NCBI GenBank assembly: GCA_006384855.1
Contig: VCJN01002909.1
Coordinates: 62,001-126,000 of the forward strand
Length of the DNA stretch: 64,000 bases
Source of the DNA: Tetraselmis striata
Lineage: Eukaryota > Chlorophyta > Chlorodendrophyceae > Chlorodendrales > Chlorodendraceae
Direction: 5' to 3'
Below are positions 38,603-48,639 of the stretch, piece after piece (position 1 is the first letter of the stretch; each line of letters begins with the position of its first letter). The notes under the pieces were generated by a model. The model saw only the letters and a list, made by a program, of their open reading frames with translations, ran no database searches and was not told the origin of the DNA. A program made the translations under genes and the position numbers.

Positions 38603-39426
38603 GCGGATTTTCCGGCGACTGGCTGTCGGCGCGCGAACCGGTCGACCTGCGGGCCCGCAATGCAACCGTCCGCGACGCCTTTCTCACTCATCTTGCCGTG
38701 CGCAAGGGCTCCGACCCGACGCGTCCGCTGGTGCTGCTCGACCTCGGCGCGGGCACCGGCGCGACGCTTCGCGCGCTTGCGCCCCATATCGCGGCACCTC
38801 AGGCCTGGCGGCTCGCCGAACACGACCCCGCGCTGATCGCCCGCGCCCGCGCGCTGATCGGCGAGGAGCAGACGCACATCGAGATCGTCGAGGCGGATCT
38901 CGCGGCGGGCGTGCCCGAGGCGCTGCTTGAGGGCGTCGACGGGGTCACCACCTCGGCGTTTCTCGATCTGGTGTCGGCGGGATGGGTCTCCGCCTTCGCC
39001 CGTCAGCTCGCGGCACACCGGCTGCCGTTCCTGGCGATGCTGACCTATGACGGCCGGCTGTCGCTCGACCCGGCGGACCCGCTCGACGAGACCATCCGCG
39101 AGGCGATGAACGCGCATCAGTGTGGCGACAAGGGGTTTGGCGCGGCCCTTGGACCGCAGGCAGCCGATCTCACCCGCGAGGTCTTCCAGGAGGCCGGCTT
39201 CCGGGTGATCGAAGGTCGCTCTGACTGGGAGGCGGAGCCGGACGAGCAGGCGTTCCAGTCGATGCTGGTCGATGGCTGGGTGGAGGCTGCCCGCGACATG
39301 GCGGCCGATATGGCAATCGATGCCGACGCGCTGTCACGCTGGCACGCGCGCCGGCGCGGAGAAATCGCCGCGCGGGCGCTCGTCACCCGGGTCGGGCATC
39401 GCGACCTCGCCGCCCTGCCGGTTTAA
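38599..39426 (+). CDS. Class I SAM-dependent methyltransferase
   Basis: 275 residues: LVLLDLGAGTGATLRALAPH (SAM site), LAEHDPALIARARAL, then a C-terminal domain with DEQAFQSMLVDGWVEAARDM. Last gene of the four-gene pterin/sugar cluster and overlaps its predecessor by four bases. Substrate unknown. Confidence 0.82.
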   Translation: MSGFSGDWLSAREPVDLRARNATVRDAFLTHLAVRKGSDPTRPLVLLDLGAGTGATLRALAPHIAAPQAWRLAEHDPALIARARALIGEEQTHIEIVEADLAAGVPEALLEGVDGVTTSAFLDLVSAGWVSAFARQLAAHRLPFLAMLTYDGRLSLDPADPLDETIREAMNAHQCGDKGFGAALGPQAADLTREVFQEAGFRVIEGRSDWEAEPDEQAFQSMLVDGWVEAARDMAADMAIDADALSRWHARRRGEIAARALVTRVGHRDLAALPV

Positions 39427-39436
39427 TCGGTCGGGG

Positions 39437-40642
39437 TCAGGCCGTCTCTATGGCGCAGGCAATGCCCTGACCGACGCCGATGCACATGGTCGACAGCGCC
39501 CGGGTTCCGCCGCGCAGCGACAATTCCAGCGCCGCCGTGCCGACAATGCGCGCGCCCGACATGCCGAGCGGATGGCCGAGCGCAATCGCGCCGCCGTTGG
39601 GATTCACATGCGCGCAATCGTCGCCAAGCCCCAGCTCGCGCAGCACCGCAAGCCCTTGCGCGGCGAAGGCCTCGTTCAGCTCGACAACGTCGAAATCGGA
39701 AATCGACAGGCCAAGCCGCGCCATCAGCTTGCGCGACGCGGGAACCGGACCAATGCCCATGACGCGCGGCGGCACGCCCGCCGCCGCACCGCCGACGACC
39801 CGAGCGATCGGCGTCAGCCCATAGGCCTTCACCGCCTCTTCCGAGGCGATCAGCAGCGCCGCCGCACCGTCATTCACGCCCGACGCATTGCCGGCCGTCA
39901 CCGAGCCGCCGTCGCGGAACGGGGTCGCGAGCTTGGCGAGCTTCTCCACCGTGGTGCCGGCGCGCGGATGCTCGTCCTGCTCGACAATCACCGGATCGCC
40001 CTTGCGCTGCGGGATCGTCACCGGAGTGATTTCCTGCGCCAGGCGACCGTTTGCCTGAGCCGCGACGGCGCGCTCCTGCGAGCGCACGGCGAAGGCATCC
40101 TGGTCGGCGCGCGCGACCGCATAGTCGGCGGCGACGTTTTCCGCCGTCTCGGGCATGGAATCGATGCCATACTGCTTTTTCATCACCGGATTGACGAAGC
40201 GCCATCCGATGGTCGTGTCGTGGATTTCCGCCTTGCGCGAGAACGCCGTGTCGGCTTTCGGCATGACGAAGGGCGCGCGCGACATGCTCTCGACGCCGCC
40301 GGCGATCATCAGATCCGCCTCGCCGGTGCGCACGGCCCGCGCGGCCATGATCACCGCGTCCATTCCCGAGCCGCACAGGCGGTTGACGGTGGTGCCCGGC
40401 ACCTCGACCGGAAGACCCGCCAGGAGGGCGGCCATGCGCGCCACGTTGCGGTTGTCCTCGCCCGCCTGGTTGGCGCAGCCGTAGATCACATCATCGACCC
40501 GCGCCCAGTCGACACCGGCATTGCGCGCCATCAGCGCGCGGATCGGCGCGGCCCCCAGGTCATCGGCGCGCACTGCGCTCAACGCTCCGCCGAACCGGCC
40601 GATGGGCGTGCGGATGTAGTCGACGATATAGGCATGGCGCAT
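39437..40642 (-). CDS. pcaF: 3-oxoadipyl-CoA/acetyl-CoA thiolase (PcaF type)
   Basis: 401 residues. [20 protein letters not shown] holds the acyl-acceptor Cys, [14 protein letters not shown] and [20 protein letters not shown] the active-site Asn/His, and [17 protein letters not shown] the second Cys. The stretch [20 protein letters not shown] matches beta-ketoadipyl-CoA thiolases better than general AtoB types. Ends 10 bases from the methyltransferase on the opposite strand. No other catechol-pathway gene in the window. Confidence 0.88.
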   Translation of the reverse strand: MRHAYIVDYIRTPIGRFGGALSAVRADDLGAAPIRALMARNAGVDWARVDDVIYGCANQAGEDNRNVARMAALLAGLPVEVPGTTVNRLCGSGMDAVIMAARAVRTGEADLMIAGGVESMSRAPFVMPKADTAFSRKAEIHDTTIGWRFVNPVMKKQYGIDSMPETAENVAADYAVARADQDAFAVRSQERAVAAQANGRLAQEITPVTIPQRKGDPVIVEQDEHPRAGTTVEKLAKLATPFRDGGSVTAGNASGVNDGAAALLIASEEAVKAYGLTPIARVVGGAAAGVPPRVMGIGPVPASRKLMARLGLSISDFDVVELNEAFAAQGLAVLRELGLGDDCAHVNPNGGAIALGHPLGMSGARIVGTAALELSLRGGTRALSTMCIGVGQGIACAIETA

Positions 40643-40960
40643 TGCGAAGCCCCTCCCGCGGGCAAATTTTAAACCTAAAGCGTTTTCGGCGACACAAACC
40701 GCCGCGTCAACGCCTGACCTCCCCCATATAATAATTGATCGACCGGACGGTCAACGAATTCGCGCATGCCCCCCTGCGGTGCGACGCGCCGGCTTGCGAT
40801 TTTCCATGCATTCCAGAAAGCTTTCGGTTAACCTTACCAATAACATAATGTCTTTTGTTCAACGACTTCAGATATTGTCAATACACTTGTGAGATACGTG
40901 CTCCATCAGAAATGGAACAAGAAAACCAAGAAGTCGATTGCGAGTAACAGGAGAAGTGTC
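40643..40960. promoter_or_regulatory. AT-rich intergenic region, promoter of the carrier-protein operon
   Basis: 318 bases without a gene. Bases 40800-40900 are AT-rich and include GGTTAACC and a TTGTCA..TATAAT-poor promoter-like stretch. The same GGTTAAC core occurs at 52457 and 58419 before polysaccharide genes, but too short to call a shared operator. Confidence 0.4.
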
Positions 40961-41218
40961 ATGTCCGCTGTTGAAGCCATTCGCTCAATTGTCGCCAAAC
41001 ACGGCAAGCTGCCGGTGGATGTCGCAACATTGCAGGACGACGCGGATCTCTACGCCGCCGGTCTGTCGTCCTTTGCCTCGGTGCAGCTGATGCTCGCCAT
41101 CGAGGAGCATTTCGATATCGAGTTCCCGGAAGACCGGCTGAACCGCAAGACGTTTTCCAGCATCAAGGCGATCGCCGAGGTCGTCACGGAGCTGAGCGAA
41201 GATCAGCAGGCCGCATGA
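40961..41218 (+). CDS. Acyl-carrier-type protein (amino-acid carrier)
   Basis: 85 residues, acidic four-helix carrier protein. DLYAAGLSSFASVQLMLAIE contains the phosphopantetheine serine (second Ser of LSS, about residue 37), and HFDIEFPEDRLNRKTFSSI is helix III. Start at 40961 with CAGGAG upstream. Partner proteins for such carriers in rhizobia are amino acid:[carrier protein] ligases, and one is encoded two genes downstream. Stop overlaps the next start (ATGA). Confidence 0.88.
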   Translation: MSAVEAIRSIVAKHGKLPVDVATLQDDADLYAAGLSSFASVQLMLAIEEHFDIEFPEDRLNRKTFSSIKAIAEVVTELSEDQQAA

Positions 41219-42400
41219 TGAACATCCACGCCCACACCCCGAACCTCGAGCTGACGGCGCGCGCGCGCCGCGTGGCGGCGGTCGCCGCAAGTCATGCCGA
41301 CAGCGTCGACCGCGACGGACGCTTCCCGGCGGAAGCCGTCGAGGCGATGCGCACGGAACGGCTGATGGGCGTGCAGATCCCGACCGCCTTCGGCGGCGAG
41401 GGTGCCTCCACGGCCGAGATCGCCGAAATCTGCTCGATCCTCGGCCAGGCGTGTTCCTCCTCCGCGATGGTTTTCGCGATGCATCAGATCAAGGTGTCGA
41501 GCCTCGTCACCCACGGCGGCGACGATGCCTGGCACCAGGGCTTCATGGCGCGGGTCGCCGGCGAGCAACTTCTGCTTGGATCGGCCACCACGGAAGGCGG
41601 CATCGGCGGCAACATGCGCAATTCCATTTGCGCCATCGAGGTCGAGGGCGACACCTGCCGACTTGAGAAGAACGCCACCGTCATTTCCTACGGCGACCAG
41701 GCCGACGCCATCCTGATCACCTCACGCAGCCACGCCGATGCGGCGGCAAGCGACCAGGTGCTGACCGTCTTCCTCAAGGACCAGTACACGCTGGAAAAGA
41801 CCCACGTCTGGGACGCGCTCGGCATGCGCGGCACCTGTTCCGACGGCTATGTGTTCAAGGGCGAGGCCCCTGCGGTGCAGATCCTGCCGCGCCCCTTTGC
41901 CGAGATCGCCGCGCAGTCCATGCTCGCCCACGCCCATATCCTGTGGAGCGCGGTGTGGTACGGGATCGCGGCCGACGCCTTTGCCAAGGCCCAGGCCTTC
42001 GTGCGGGCGGCCGCGCGCAAGTCGCCCGACATGACCCCGCCGGGCGCGCTGCGCGTCGCGGAAGCCTCCAGCCTGCTTCAGGGCGTCAAGGCCAGCATCG
42101 TGGCCCGCTCTCGAGATGTATGAGGCTGCACGCGAGAACGAGGACAAGCTGTCGTCGATGAGTTTCTCGGTCGCGATGAACAACCTCAAGATCGCGAGTT
42201 CGCAGACGATCCTGACGATCATCAACCACTGCATGCTGATCTGCGGCATCCTGGCCTACAAGAACGGCACGCCGTTCAGCCTCGGCCGGCATCTGCGCGA
42301 CGCGCATTCGGCGCAGCTGATGATCTCCAACGACCGCATTCTCGGCAACACGTCGAACATGCTCTTGATCCACAAACAGGACACCAGCCTTCTGGGCTGA
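41215..42400 (+). CDS. Acyl-CoA dehydrogenase family flavoenzyme, probably acting on the carrier-bound aminoacyl group
   Basis: About 394 residues. [49 protein letters not shown] and the C-terminal [20 protein letters not shown], with four-helix end [20 protein letters not shown]. One extra T near 42109 breaks the frame; both sides are family-like, so probably a miscall. Close relatives oxidise prolyl- or aminoacyl-thioesters on carrier proteins; here it is coupled to the carrier-protein gene, which makes that the likely role. Confidence 0.83.
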
Positions 42401-42416
42401 GGAGAGGAACGGGACC

Positions 42417-43325
42417 ATGGACATGCAAACGTCCCTGCTCGACCGGCTGTTTTCCGCCGGGCTGCTGATCGACACCGGCGTCGACGGGCTGTATGGCCGC
42501 GGCGGCGCCTTCGAGGATGTGATCGCCCGCTTCGAGGCGCTGATCGGCCGGCACGCACCGGAGGCGACGCCGGAAGTGATCCGCTTTCCGCCGGGCATGA
42601 ACCGCGCCCACTTCGAGGGCTCGGGCTACATGAAGAGCTTCCCGCAGCTCGCCGGCACGGTGCACAGCTTCTGCGGCTGCGAGCTCGACCACATGAACCT
42701 GCTTGAGTGCATTGCTGAAGGCGGCGACTGGACGGAAGGTCAAAAGGCGACCGACATCGTGCTGACGCCGGCGGCCTGCTATCCGCTCTATCCGACGATC
42801 GCCAAGCGCGGCCCGTTGCCCGAGGGCGGCGGTCTTTTCGACCTGCAGTCCTATTGCTTCCGTCACGAGCCGTCGAAGGACCCGGCGCGCATGCAGCTCT
42901 TCCGCATGCGCGAGTTCGTGCGCATCGGCACGCCGGACGAGGTGATGGCCTTTCGCGAGGACTGGATGGAACGCGGCGCGAAGCTGATCGAGGCGGTCGG
43001 CCTGGACGTCGAACTCGACACCGCCAACGATCCCTTCTTCGGCCGCGCCGGCAAGATGATGGGCAACAGCCAGCGCGAACAGAAGCTGAAGTTCGAGCTG
43101 CTGATCCCGGTCACCTCGGCCGCAAACAAGACCGCCTGCCTGAGCTTCAACTATCACCAGGACCATTTCGGCGCCACCTGGGGGCTGGAAACGGCCGACG
43201 GCGAGGTTGCCCATACCGCCTGCGTCGGCTTCGGGCTGGAGCGCATCGCGCTCGCGCTCTTCGCCAAGCACGGACTGGACACGGCAGACTGGCCGGCGGA
43301 CGTGCGCGCCGCACTCTGGAGCTGA
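42417..43325 (+). CDS. Amino acid:[carrier protein] ligase (class II aaRS homologue)
   Basis: 302 residues, shaped like the catalytic core of atypical SerRS but lacking a tRNA-binding domain. Motif 2 region [20 protein letters not shown], motif 3 [13 protein letters not shown]. Zinc ligands would be Cys121, Glu166 and Cys269, with the same spacing as the ligands I recall for Bradyrhizobium Bll0957. Known members adenylate Gly or Ala and pass it to the phosphopantetheine of a small carrier protein, not to tRNA. The specificity here is unknown. GGAGAGG upstream of ATG 42417. Confidence 0.9.
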   Translation: MDMQTSLLDRLFSAGLLIDTGVDGLYGRGGAFEDVIARFEALIGRHAPEATPEVIRFPPGMNRAHFEGSGYMKSFPQLAGTVHSFCGCELDHMNLLECIAEGGDWTEGQKATDIVLTPAACYPLYPTIAKRGPLPEGGGLFDLQSYCFRHEPSKDPARMQLFRMREFVRIGTPDEVMAFREDWMERGAKLIEAVGLDVELDTANDPFFGRAGKMMGNSQREQKLKFELLIPVTSAANKTACLSFNYHQDHFGATWGLETADGEVAHTACVGFGLERIALALFAKHGLDTADWPADVRAALWS

Positions 43326-44356
43326 TGGGGCGTTGCGACATGTTTGAAACTCTCGCCGCCCTCGATCCGCAGAACTATGCGCCGCATCCCCTGCATGACG
43401 CGGAACGGATCTGGCCGGAAACCAACTGCTACATCGACCTGTGGATCGAGACATTGCATGCGCTGGGTCTCGAGCCCGAGGCCATGCTCGGCTTCACGCT
43501 GACCCAGGATTTCGAGGGCGACCAGTTCACCTTCTTCAAGGTGCCGCTGGAAGACCTCGAGACGCTTTATGGCATCCGCGCCCAGGAACTGGCGATCTAC
43601 GAGCCGACCGAAGCCCACGTCGCGACCCAGATCGCGCGCGGCCGGCTATGCCTCGTCGAGGTCGACAGCTACTTCCTGCCCGATACGCCGGGCGTCAGCT
43701 ATCGGCTTGAACACGGCAAGACCACGGTGGCGATCACCGCGCTCGACGCCAGAGCCCGCACGATGCGCTACTTCCACAACGGCGGCTTCTTCGCGCTGGA
43801 GGGCGAGGATTTCGACGGCGTGTTCCAGCGCGGCGACCACGCGCAGGCCCTGCCCTTCCTGCCCTATACGGAGTTCGCCAAGTTCCCGGCGAAAGCGCCC
43901 GCACCGCAAGCGCGGCGGGCCGAGGCGCTGAGGCTGTTGCGGGTCCACTACGGGCGCCGTCCGACCGCCAATCCCTTCACCGCCTATGCCGGGACATTCG
44001 CCGCCGACATCGAGGCGTTGAGCGAACGGCCGTTCGATGTGTTTCACAAATACGCCTTCAACACGCTGCGTCAGGCGGGGGCGAACTTCGAACTGGCCGG
44101 CACCCATCTCGACTGGCTCGCGCCGGACGGCGGATTCGCCGCACCGGCGGACGCCGCACGCGAGATCGCCGCGACCTGCAAGAGCCTGCAGTTCCAGCTC
44201 GCCCGTGCGCTCGCCCGCAAGAAGTTCGACAAGCTTGGCGAAGGGCTCCAGCCGGCGGCCGCCGCCTGGGACCGGCTGATGAGCGATCTGGGCCCTGCCC
44301 TTGCCCGTTCATCGGCGGATCATCCGCAGGCGCAAGCAGGCATCCGCGCCGCCTGA
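43325..44356 (+). CDS. DUF1839 family protein
   Basis: 343 residues. LGFTLTQDFEGDQFTFFKVP, AQELAIYEPTEAHVATQIARG, then VEVDSYFLPDTPGVSYRLEH, a pattern with a conserved Cys/His-poor papain-like look. DUF1839 genes accompany amino acid:carrier-protein ligases, and an acyl-transfer role (moving the amino acid from carrier to final acceptor) is the natural guess. ATG overlaps the ligase stop (TGATG); a second ATG is at 43340. Confidence 0.82.
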   Translation: MGRCDMFETLAALDPQNYAPHPLHDAERIWPETNCYIDLWIETLHALGLEPEAMLGFTLTQDFEGDQFTFFKVPLEDLETLYGIRAQELAIYEPTEAHVATQIARGRLCLVEVDSYFLPDTPGVSYRLEHGKTTVAITALDARARTMRYFHNGGFFALEGEDFDGVFQRGDHAQALPFLPYTEFAKFPAKAPAPQARRAEALRLLRVHYGRRPTANPFTAYAGTFAADIEALSERPFDVFHKYAFNTLRQAGANFELAGTHLDWLAPDGGFAAPADAAREIAATCKSLQFQLARALARKKFDKLGEGLQPAAAAWDRLMSDLGPALARSSADHPQAQAGIRAA

Positions 44357-44382
44357 GCCTCTGGCGTGACGTGAGAGTTCCC

Positions 44383-46869
44383 ATGATCAATCCCTGCCTT
44401 CTCGACCCGTCGGACGACCTGCTCGCCGGGATCGACTGGGACATGACCGTGACCGAGGCAAGCGCCTGGGCGACGCCGGCCGATTGCACCGCCGACGCCG
44501 ATTGGCACCCGGCCCCCGTGCCCGGCACGGCCGCCGGCGCGCTCGCCGACGCCGGGCTGTTTTCCCTCGACGCACCGACGCCCTTGCACGATCGCGACGT
44601 GTGGTATCTAGCCCATGTCGAGGTTCAAGAACCTGGCGCCTACCGGCTGATCGCTCCGGGTCTTGCGACCGTGTGCGAGGCCTGGTTCGACGGTGAGCCG
44701 GTGCTGATTTCCGACAGCATGTACGCCCGCCACGAGATCCGGCTCGATCTCGACGGTCCGGGCGATCTCATGCTGTGCTTCCGCGCCCTCGCGCCGCATC
44801 TGGAGCGAAAAGGTCCCCGCGCGCGCTGGCGCACGCAGCTTGCAAACCACCCGGGCCTCAGACTGATGCGCACGACGCTGCTGGGTCACATGCCCGGCTG
44901 GTGCCCGGACGTGCATGCCGTCGGCCCCTGGCGCGGCCTGCATCTCATCGCGGAAGGGTCCGTGCGGGTCGAGGATCTCGCGATCGAGGCCACGCTCGGC
45001 GAGGACGGCACGGGTCGGCTCAGGGTCGCCCTGCGCCTGCCGGGCGCCCCCGGAGACACGCCCCCGGTCCTGCACTGCGCCGGCTGGGAGGCCCCGCTCG
45101 ACACGAGCGACGACGGCCTGTGGTCGGCGGACATGCTGCTGCCCGGCATCGAGGCCTGGTGGCCGCACACCCATGGCACGCCGCATCTTCATGCGCTGAC
45201 GCTGCGCACCAGAACGTGCGAGATCGCGCTGGGACGCACCGGTTTCCGCCGCATCGAGGTCGACCGGGGCGCGGATGGCGACGGCTTCGCGCTCAAGGTC
45301 AACGGCGAGCGGATTTTCTGCCGCGGCGCGGTCTGGAGCAATGCCGACATCCTGCGGCTGCCGTCGACCCGCGAAAGCTACCGCCCCTGGCTGGAGCGCG
45401 CCCGTGACGCGCATATGAACATGCTCAGGATCGGCGGCACGATGGCGCCCGAGGCGCCGGCCTTCCATCAGCTGTGCAACGAGTTCGGCATTCTCGTCTG
45501 GCAGGACCTTCCGTTTGCGAATTTCGACTATCCGGCGAAGGACGAGAGCTTCGTCGCCGCCGTGCGCGACGAAACGCGCGGCCATCTGCGCGCGACCCAG
45601 GCCTCGCCGAGCCTTGCCGTCGTCTGCGGCGGCAGCGAGATGTATCAGCAGGCCGCGATGCTGGGGCTTCCCGAAAGCCGCTGGCGCGGACCGCTTACCG
45701 AAGAGATCCTGCCCGAGGTCGTGCGCGAGATCCGCCCTGACGTCGCCTATGTGCCGAATTCGCCCTGTGGCGGGGCGATGCCGTTTTCTCCCGATGCCGG
45801 GATTGCCCACTACTACGGCGTTGGCGCCTACCTGCGCCCGCTCGACGATGCACGCCGCGCCAATGTGCGCTTCGCCGCCGAGTGTCTCGCCTTTGCAAAT
45901 ATCCCCGACGGCGATCCGCAAACCCTGCCCGGCGGGAACGCGCCTGGCCACGACCCGGCATGGAAAAAGGGCGTTCCGCGCGACCGGGGCGTCGGCTGGG
46001 ACTTCGAGGACGTGCGCGATCACTATGTCGAGACGCTCTACGACGTCTCGCCCGCGAAACTGCGCCATGGCGACCCGCAGCGCTGGCTCGACCTCGGGCG
46101 GGCCGCGGTCGCCGAGGTGATGGAGGCGACCTTCGCGGAATGGCGCCGGCCGGGATCGTCTTGCGCCGGAGCGCTGGTGTGGACCTTTCAGGACCTCGCG
46201 CCGGGTGCCGGCTGGGGCGTCGTTGCGCACGACGGGCGGCCGAAGTCCGCCTGGCATGCGCTGAAGCGCGCCTTTCGTCCGCTGGCCGTCTCGCTGACCG
46301 ACGAGGGCACCAACGGCCTTGCGATCCATGTGGTGAACGATACGGCCGGGGAGCAGGCGCTGCGCCTCGACCTCACCTGCCTGCGCGACGGCCGGCTGGC
46401 GGTTGCCACCGGCACCAAAGACCTGGTGCTCGCCCCGCGCGAGGCGCGCACGCTTGCCGCCACCGACCTGATCGGCGCCTTCTTCGATGTGACATATGCC
46501 TTCCGCTTCGGCCCGCCCTCGCATGATTGCACCCATGTGCGGCTGGCCGATGGCGACGGCACCACGCTCGACGAGGCGTTTCATTTCCCGCTTGGACGAA
46601 GCGCTTCCGGCAAGGGCGCAATCCTGTCGGTGACGATGGATCGCGACGACGACGGAACCGATGTGCTGGTGCTGGAAAGCGATCGTGTCGCGCAATCGGT
46701 CCTGATCGACGACGACGCCTTCGAGCCGCAGGACAACTGGTTTCACCTTGCCCCGGGACAGGCGAAACGGATCAGGCTGGTCCGGCGGCCCGAAAGCGAT
46801 CAAGCCGCCCGCCCCTCCGGCCTGTTGCGCGCGCTGAACAGCGACGCGGTTGCCTATTCCGCCGGCTGA
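44383..46869 (+). CDS. Glycoside hydrolase family 2 protein (beta-mannosidase-like)
   Basis: 828 residues with jelly-roll, immunoglobulin-like and (beta/alpha)8 domains. RIFCRGAVWSNADILRLP, HMNMLRIGGTMAPEAPAFHQ, GILVWQDLPFANFDYP and CGGSEMYQQAAML around the usual acid/base Glu; the nucleophile is probably in RFAAECLAFANIP. No signal peptide. The canonical WNGNNE is CGGSEM here, so activity may be changed. Last in the carrier-protein operon, 26 bases after DUF1839. Its 3' end overlaps the convergent hydrolase by 16 bases. Confidence 0.83.
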   Translation: MINPCLLDPSDDLLAGIDWDMTVTEASAWATPADCTADADWHPAPVPGTAAGALADAGLFSLDAPTPLHDRDVWYLAHVEVQEPGAYRLIAPGLATVCEAWFDGEPVLISDSMYARHEIRLDLDGPGDLMLCFRALAPHLERKGPRARWRTQLANHPGLRLMRTTLLGHMPGWCPDVHAVGPWRGLHLIAEGSVRVEDLAIEATLGEDGTGRLRVALRLPGAPGDTPPVLHCAGWEAPLDTSDDGLWSADMLLPGIEAWWPHTHGTPHLHALTLRTRTCEIALGRTGFRRIEVDRGADGDGFALKVNGERIFCRGAVWSNADILRLPSTRESYRPWLERARDAHMNMLRIGGTMAPEAPAFHQLCNEFGILVWQDLPFANFDYPAKDESFVAAVRDETRGHLRATQASPSLAVVCGGSEMYQQAAMLGLPESRWRGPLTEEILPEVVREIRPDVAYVPNSPCGGAMPFSPDAGIAHYYGVGAYLRPLDDARRANVRFAAECLAFANIPDGDPQTLPGGNAPGHDPAWKKGVPRDRGVGWDFEDVRDHYVETLYDVSPAKLRHGDPQRWLDLGRAAVAEVMEATFAEWRRPGSSCAGALVWTFQDLAPGAGWGVVAHDGRPKSAWHALKRAFRPLAVSLTDEGTNGLAIHVVNDTAGEQALRLDLTCLRDGRLAVATGTKDLVLAPREARTLAATDLIGAFFDVTYAFRFGPPSHDCTHVRLADGDGTTLDEAFHFPLGRSASGKGAILSVTMDRDDDGTDVLVLESDRVAQSVLIDDDAFEPQDNWFHLAPGQAKRIRLVRRPESDQAARPSGLLRALNSDAVAYSAG

Positions 46870-48629
46870 GCCGCCGCGGCCAGCAGTTCGACGAGTTCCG
46901 CGCGCGCCGCGCGCTGGGTCAGATTGTGATCGGCATCGGGCAGTTCGACCAACGCCAGATTGGGATAGGAAACGCGCCGGCGCAGATCCTTGCCGAAGAA
47001 GACCGGAAGCTGCGCCAGCCCCGGATCGCCGTCGCTGTAGACAAGCGTCACATCCGTGCCCCGGTCGCGCAGCGTCGCCAGATTGGCATGCACGCTGGCA
47101 TAGAGCCTGGAAAACGGCGCCAACCCGAAAAGCCAGGGCGCGAAATCGCGTTCCGCGCGGCGAAACCCGCGCCGCACGAGCGAGCGCGCCAGCGCGACGG
47201 CATTGGTCTGGCCGCTCAGGACCCGCTTCCATTTTTCCGCGCTCAGCATCTTGCGACCGTAGTCGACCGCCGAGGTATGACCGAAGCGCAGCACCTCGGC
47301 GACATCGTCGCGCGGATCCCAGAGGAAGCGCTGGAGGTTGACCGCAATCACCTTGCGCACGCGCGCGTCGGCGACCGCACCGTTGAGCGCCAGATAGGCG
47401 CCGCTGCAGGTGCCGGTGACAACGGCGCCGGCGCCGAACCCATGGGCCTCCACCACGTCGAGGGCGGCGGCGAGATCCGCAAGCTGGCACGGGTGATAAT
47501 GCACGATCGGCGGTCCGCCGGCCTGGGGGCGGCTGTCGCCAATGTCGGCGAGGTCGATGCGCAGCGAGGCGATGCCACGTCCCGCGAGCGCCCGCGCCGC
47601 CTCGGCCGCGCCGCGCGCCCAGCCGGCCCGGGGCGTCGCGCCGGAATTGAGAAAGACCACCGGCCGTGCGCCGGGCAGACGCTCGGCCGGCTCGCACCAG
47701 ATGCCGACCAGATTGCCCTGCGGCCCAAAGGCAAGCGGCATCTCCTGCGCGCCGCCTGCAAGCCGAAGGGCGGTGCCCCCCACCGACGCGGGCGATACGC
47801 CGACCGTGCGCGGCGGGAGGATACGCACCAGCCATCCGACCAGCCGGTCGAAATCCGCCTGTGGACAGACCGAGGCGGTCGGGTCGCTCATCAGCTCGTC
47901 ATAGCCGGCAAAGACATGCCTCTCGCCGGTGCGCCCGGCGGACGCCGCCTTGCCGAAGGCCTCTTCCATCGTCTTGCCCGACCGATGCAGCACGAAGGCC
48001 GGCGGCAGATCCGCAAGCCCGGCAAGACCGGAGACATCGAGCGCGCGAATTTCCTCCGCCAGCCGCTCGCCAAGGCCGAGCCCGCCGATGGAGAGCATTT
48101 CCCCGGACGCGCAGGCGGGCGCGGCACCGGTGATCTCGCCGATCATCGCCGCACGCGCCTGAAGCTCGCGCAGATAGGTGCGCCCCTTAACCACGGGAGC
48201 GAGAAGGGCGAGCGCCACCGGGGCCTGGCGTCCGTCCGCCACCGCCTTGAGCGCAAGCGTGGCACCGAGACCGAGGCCGAGCAGGACGATCTCCTCCACG
48301 CCGGGAAGCTGTCGCAATGCGGTACAGGCCGCATCCAGCGCCGCCTCATAGCGGGCAAGACCCTCGACATCGGCCGCGGAGCCGGCTGCATCGCCCGTGC
48401 CGGGCCAGTCGAACCGCAGCGCCGGATAACCGGCGGCCGCGAGCTGGTCGGCCAGGAGGCGCATCGACCGGCGGGCGCACAGGTCCTCATAACCCCAGGC
48501 ACCGGCGATCACGACGCCGACCGCCCCTTGCGCCGGGTGCAGGACGGCAAACGTGCCGGACACGACGAGCGGACGGAGAGCGTCCTCCCCTTTCCCCTCA
48601 AGCCGCGGATTCGCTGCGTTCGACGTCAT
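46854..48629 (-). CDS. Double-domain alpha/beta hydrolase linked to exopolysaccharide genes
   Basis: 591 residues with two hydrolase domains. The first (1-260) has VVIAGAWGYEDLCARRSMRL and VLLGLGLGATLALKAV with Leu-Gly-Leu-Gly in place of the serine elbow, so it may be inactive. The second (300-590) has VVFLNSGATPRAGWARGA, AVVTGTCSGAYLALNGAV (Cys in GTCSG) and LVYSDGDPGLAQLP, ending DADHNLTQ (His). It resembles hydrolases in exosortase/polysaccharide loci. Starts after GAGGAC. Ten bases downstream of the GH5 gene. Confidence 0.75.
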   Translation of the reverse strand: MTSNAANPRLEGKGEDALRPLVVSGTFAVLHPAQGAVGVVIAGAWGYEDLCARRSMRLLADQLAAAGYPALRFDWPGTGDAAGSAADVEGLARYEAALDAACTALRQLPGVEEIVLLGLGLGATLALKAVADGRQAPVALALLAPVVKGRTYLRELQARAAMIGEITGAAPACASGEMLSIGGLGLGERLAEEIRALDVSGLAGLADLPPAFVLHRSGKTMEEAFGKAASAGRTGERHVFAGYDELMSDPTASVCPQADFDRLVGWLVRILPPRTVGVSPASVGGTALRLAGGAQEMPLAFGPQGNLVGIWCEPAERLPGARPVVFLNSGATPRAGWARGAAEAARALAGRGIASLRIDLADIGDSRPQAGGPPIVHYHPCQLADLAAALDVVEAHGFGAGAVVTGTCSGAYLALNGAVADARVRKVIAVNLQRFLWDPRDDVAEVLRFGHTSAVDYGRKMLSAEKWKRVLSGQTNAVALARSLVRRGFRRAERDFAPWLFGLAPFSRLYASVHANLATLRDRGTDVTLVYSDGDPGLAQLPVFFGKDLRRRVSYPNLALVELPDADHNLTQRAARAELVELLAAAAQPAE

Positions 48630-48639
48630 GCTCTTGTCC

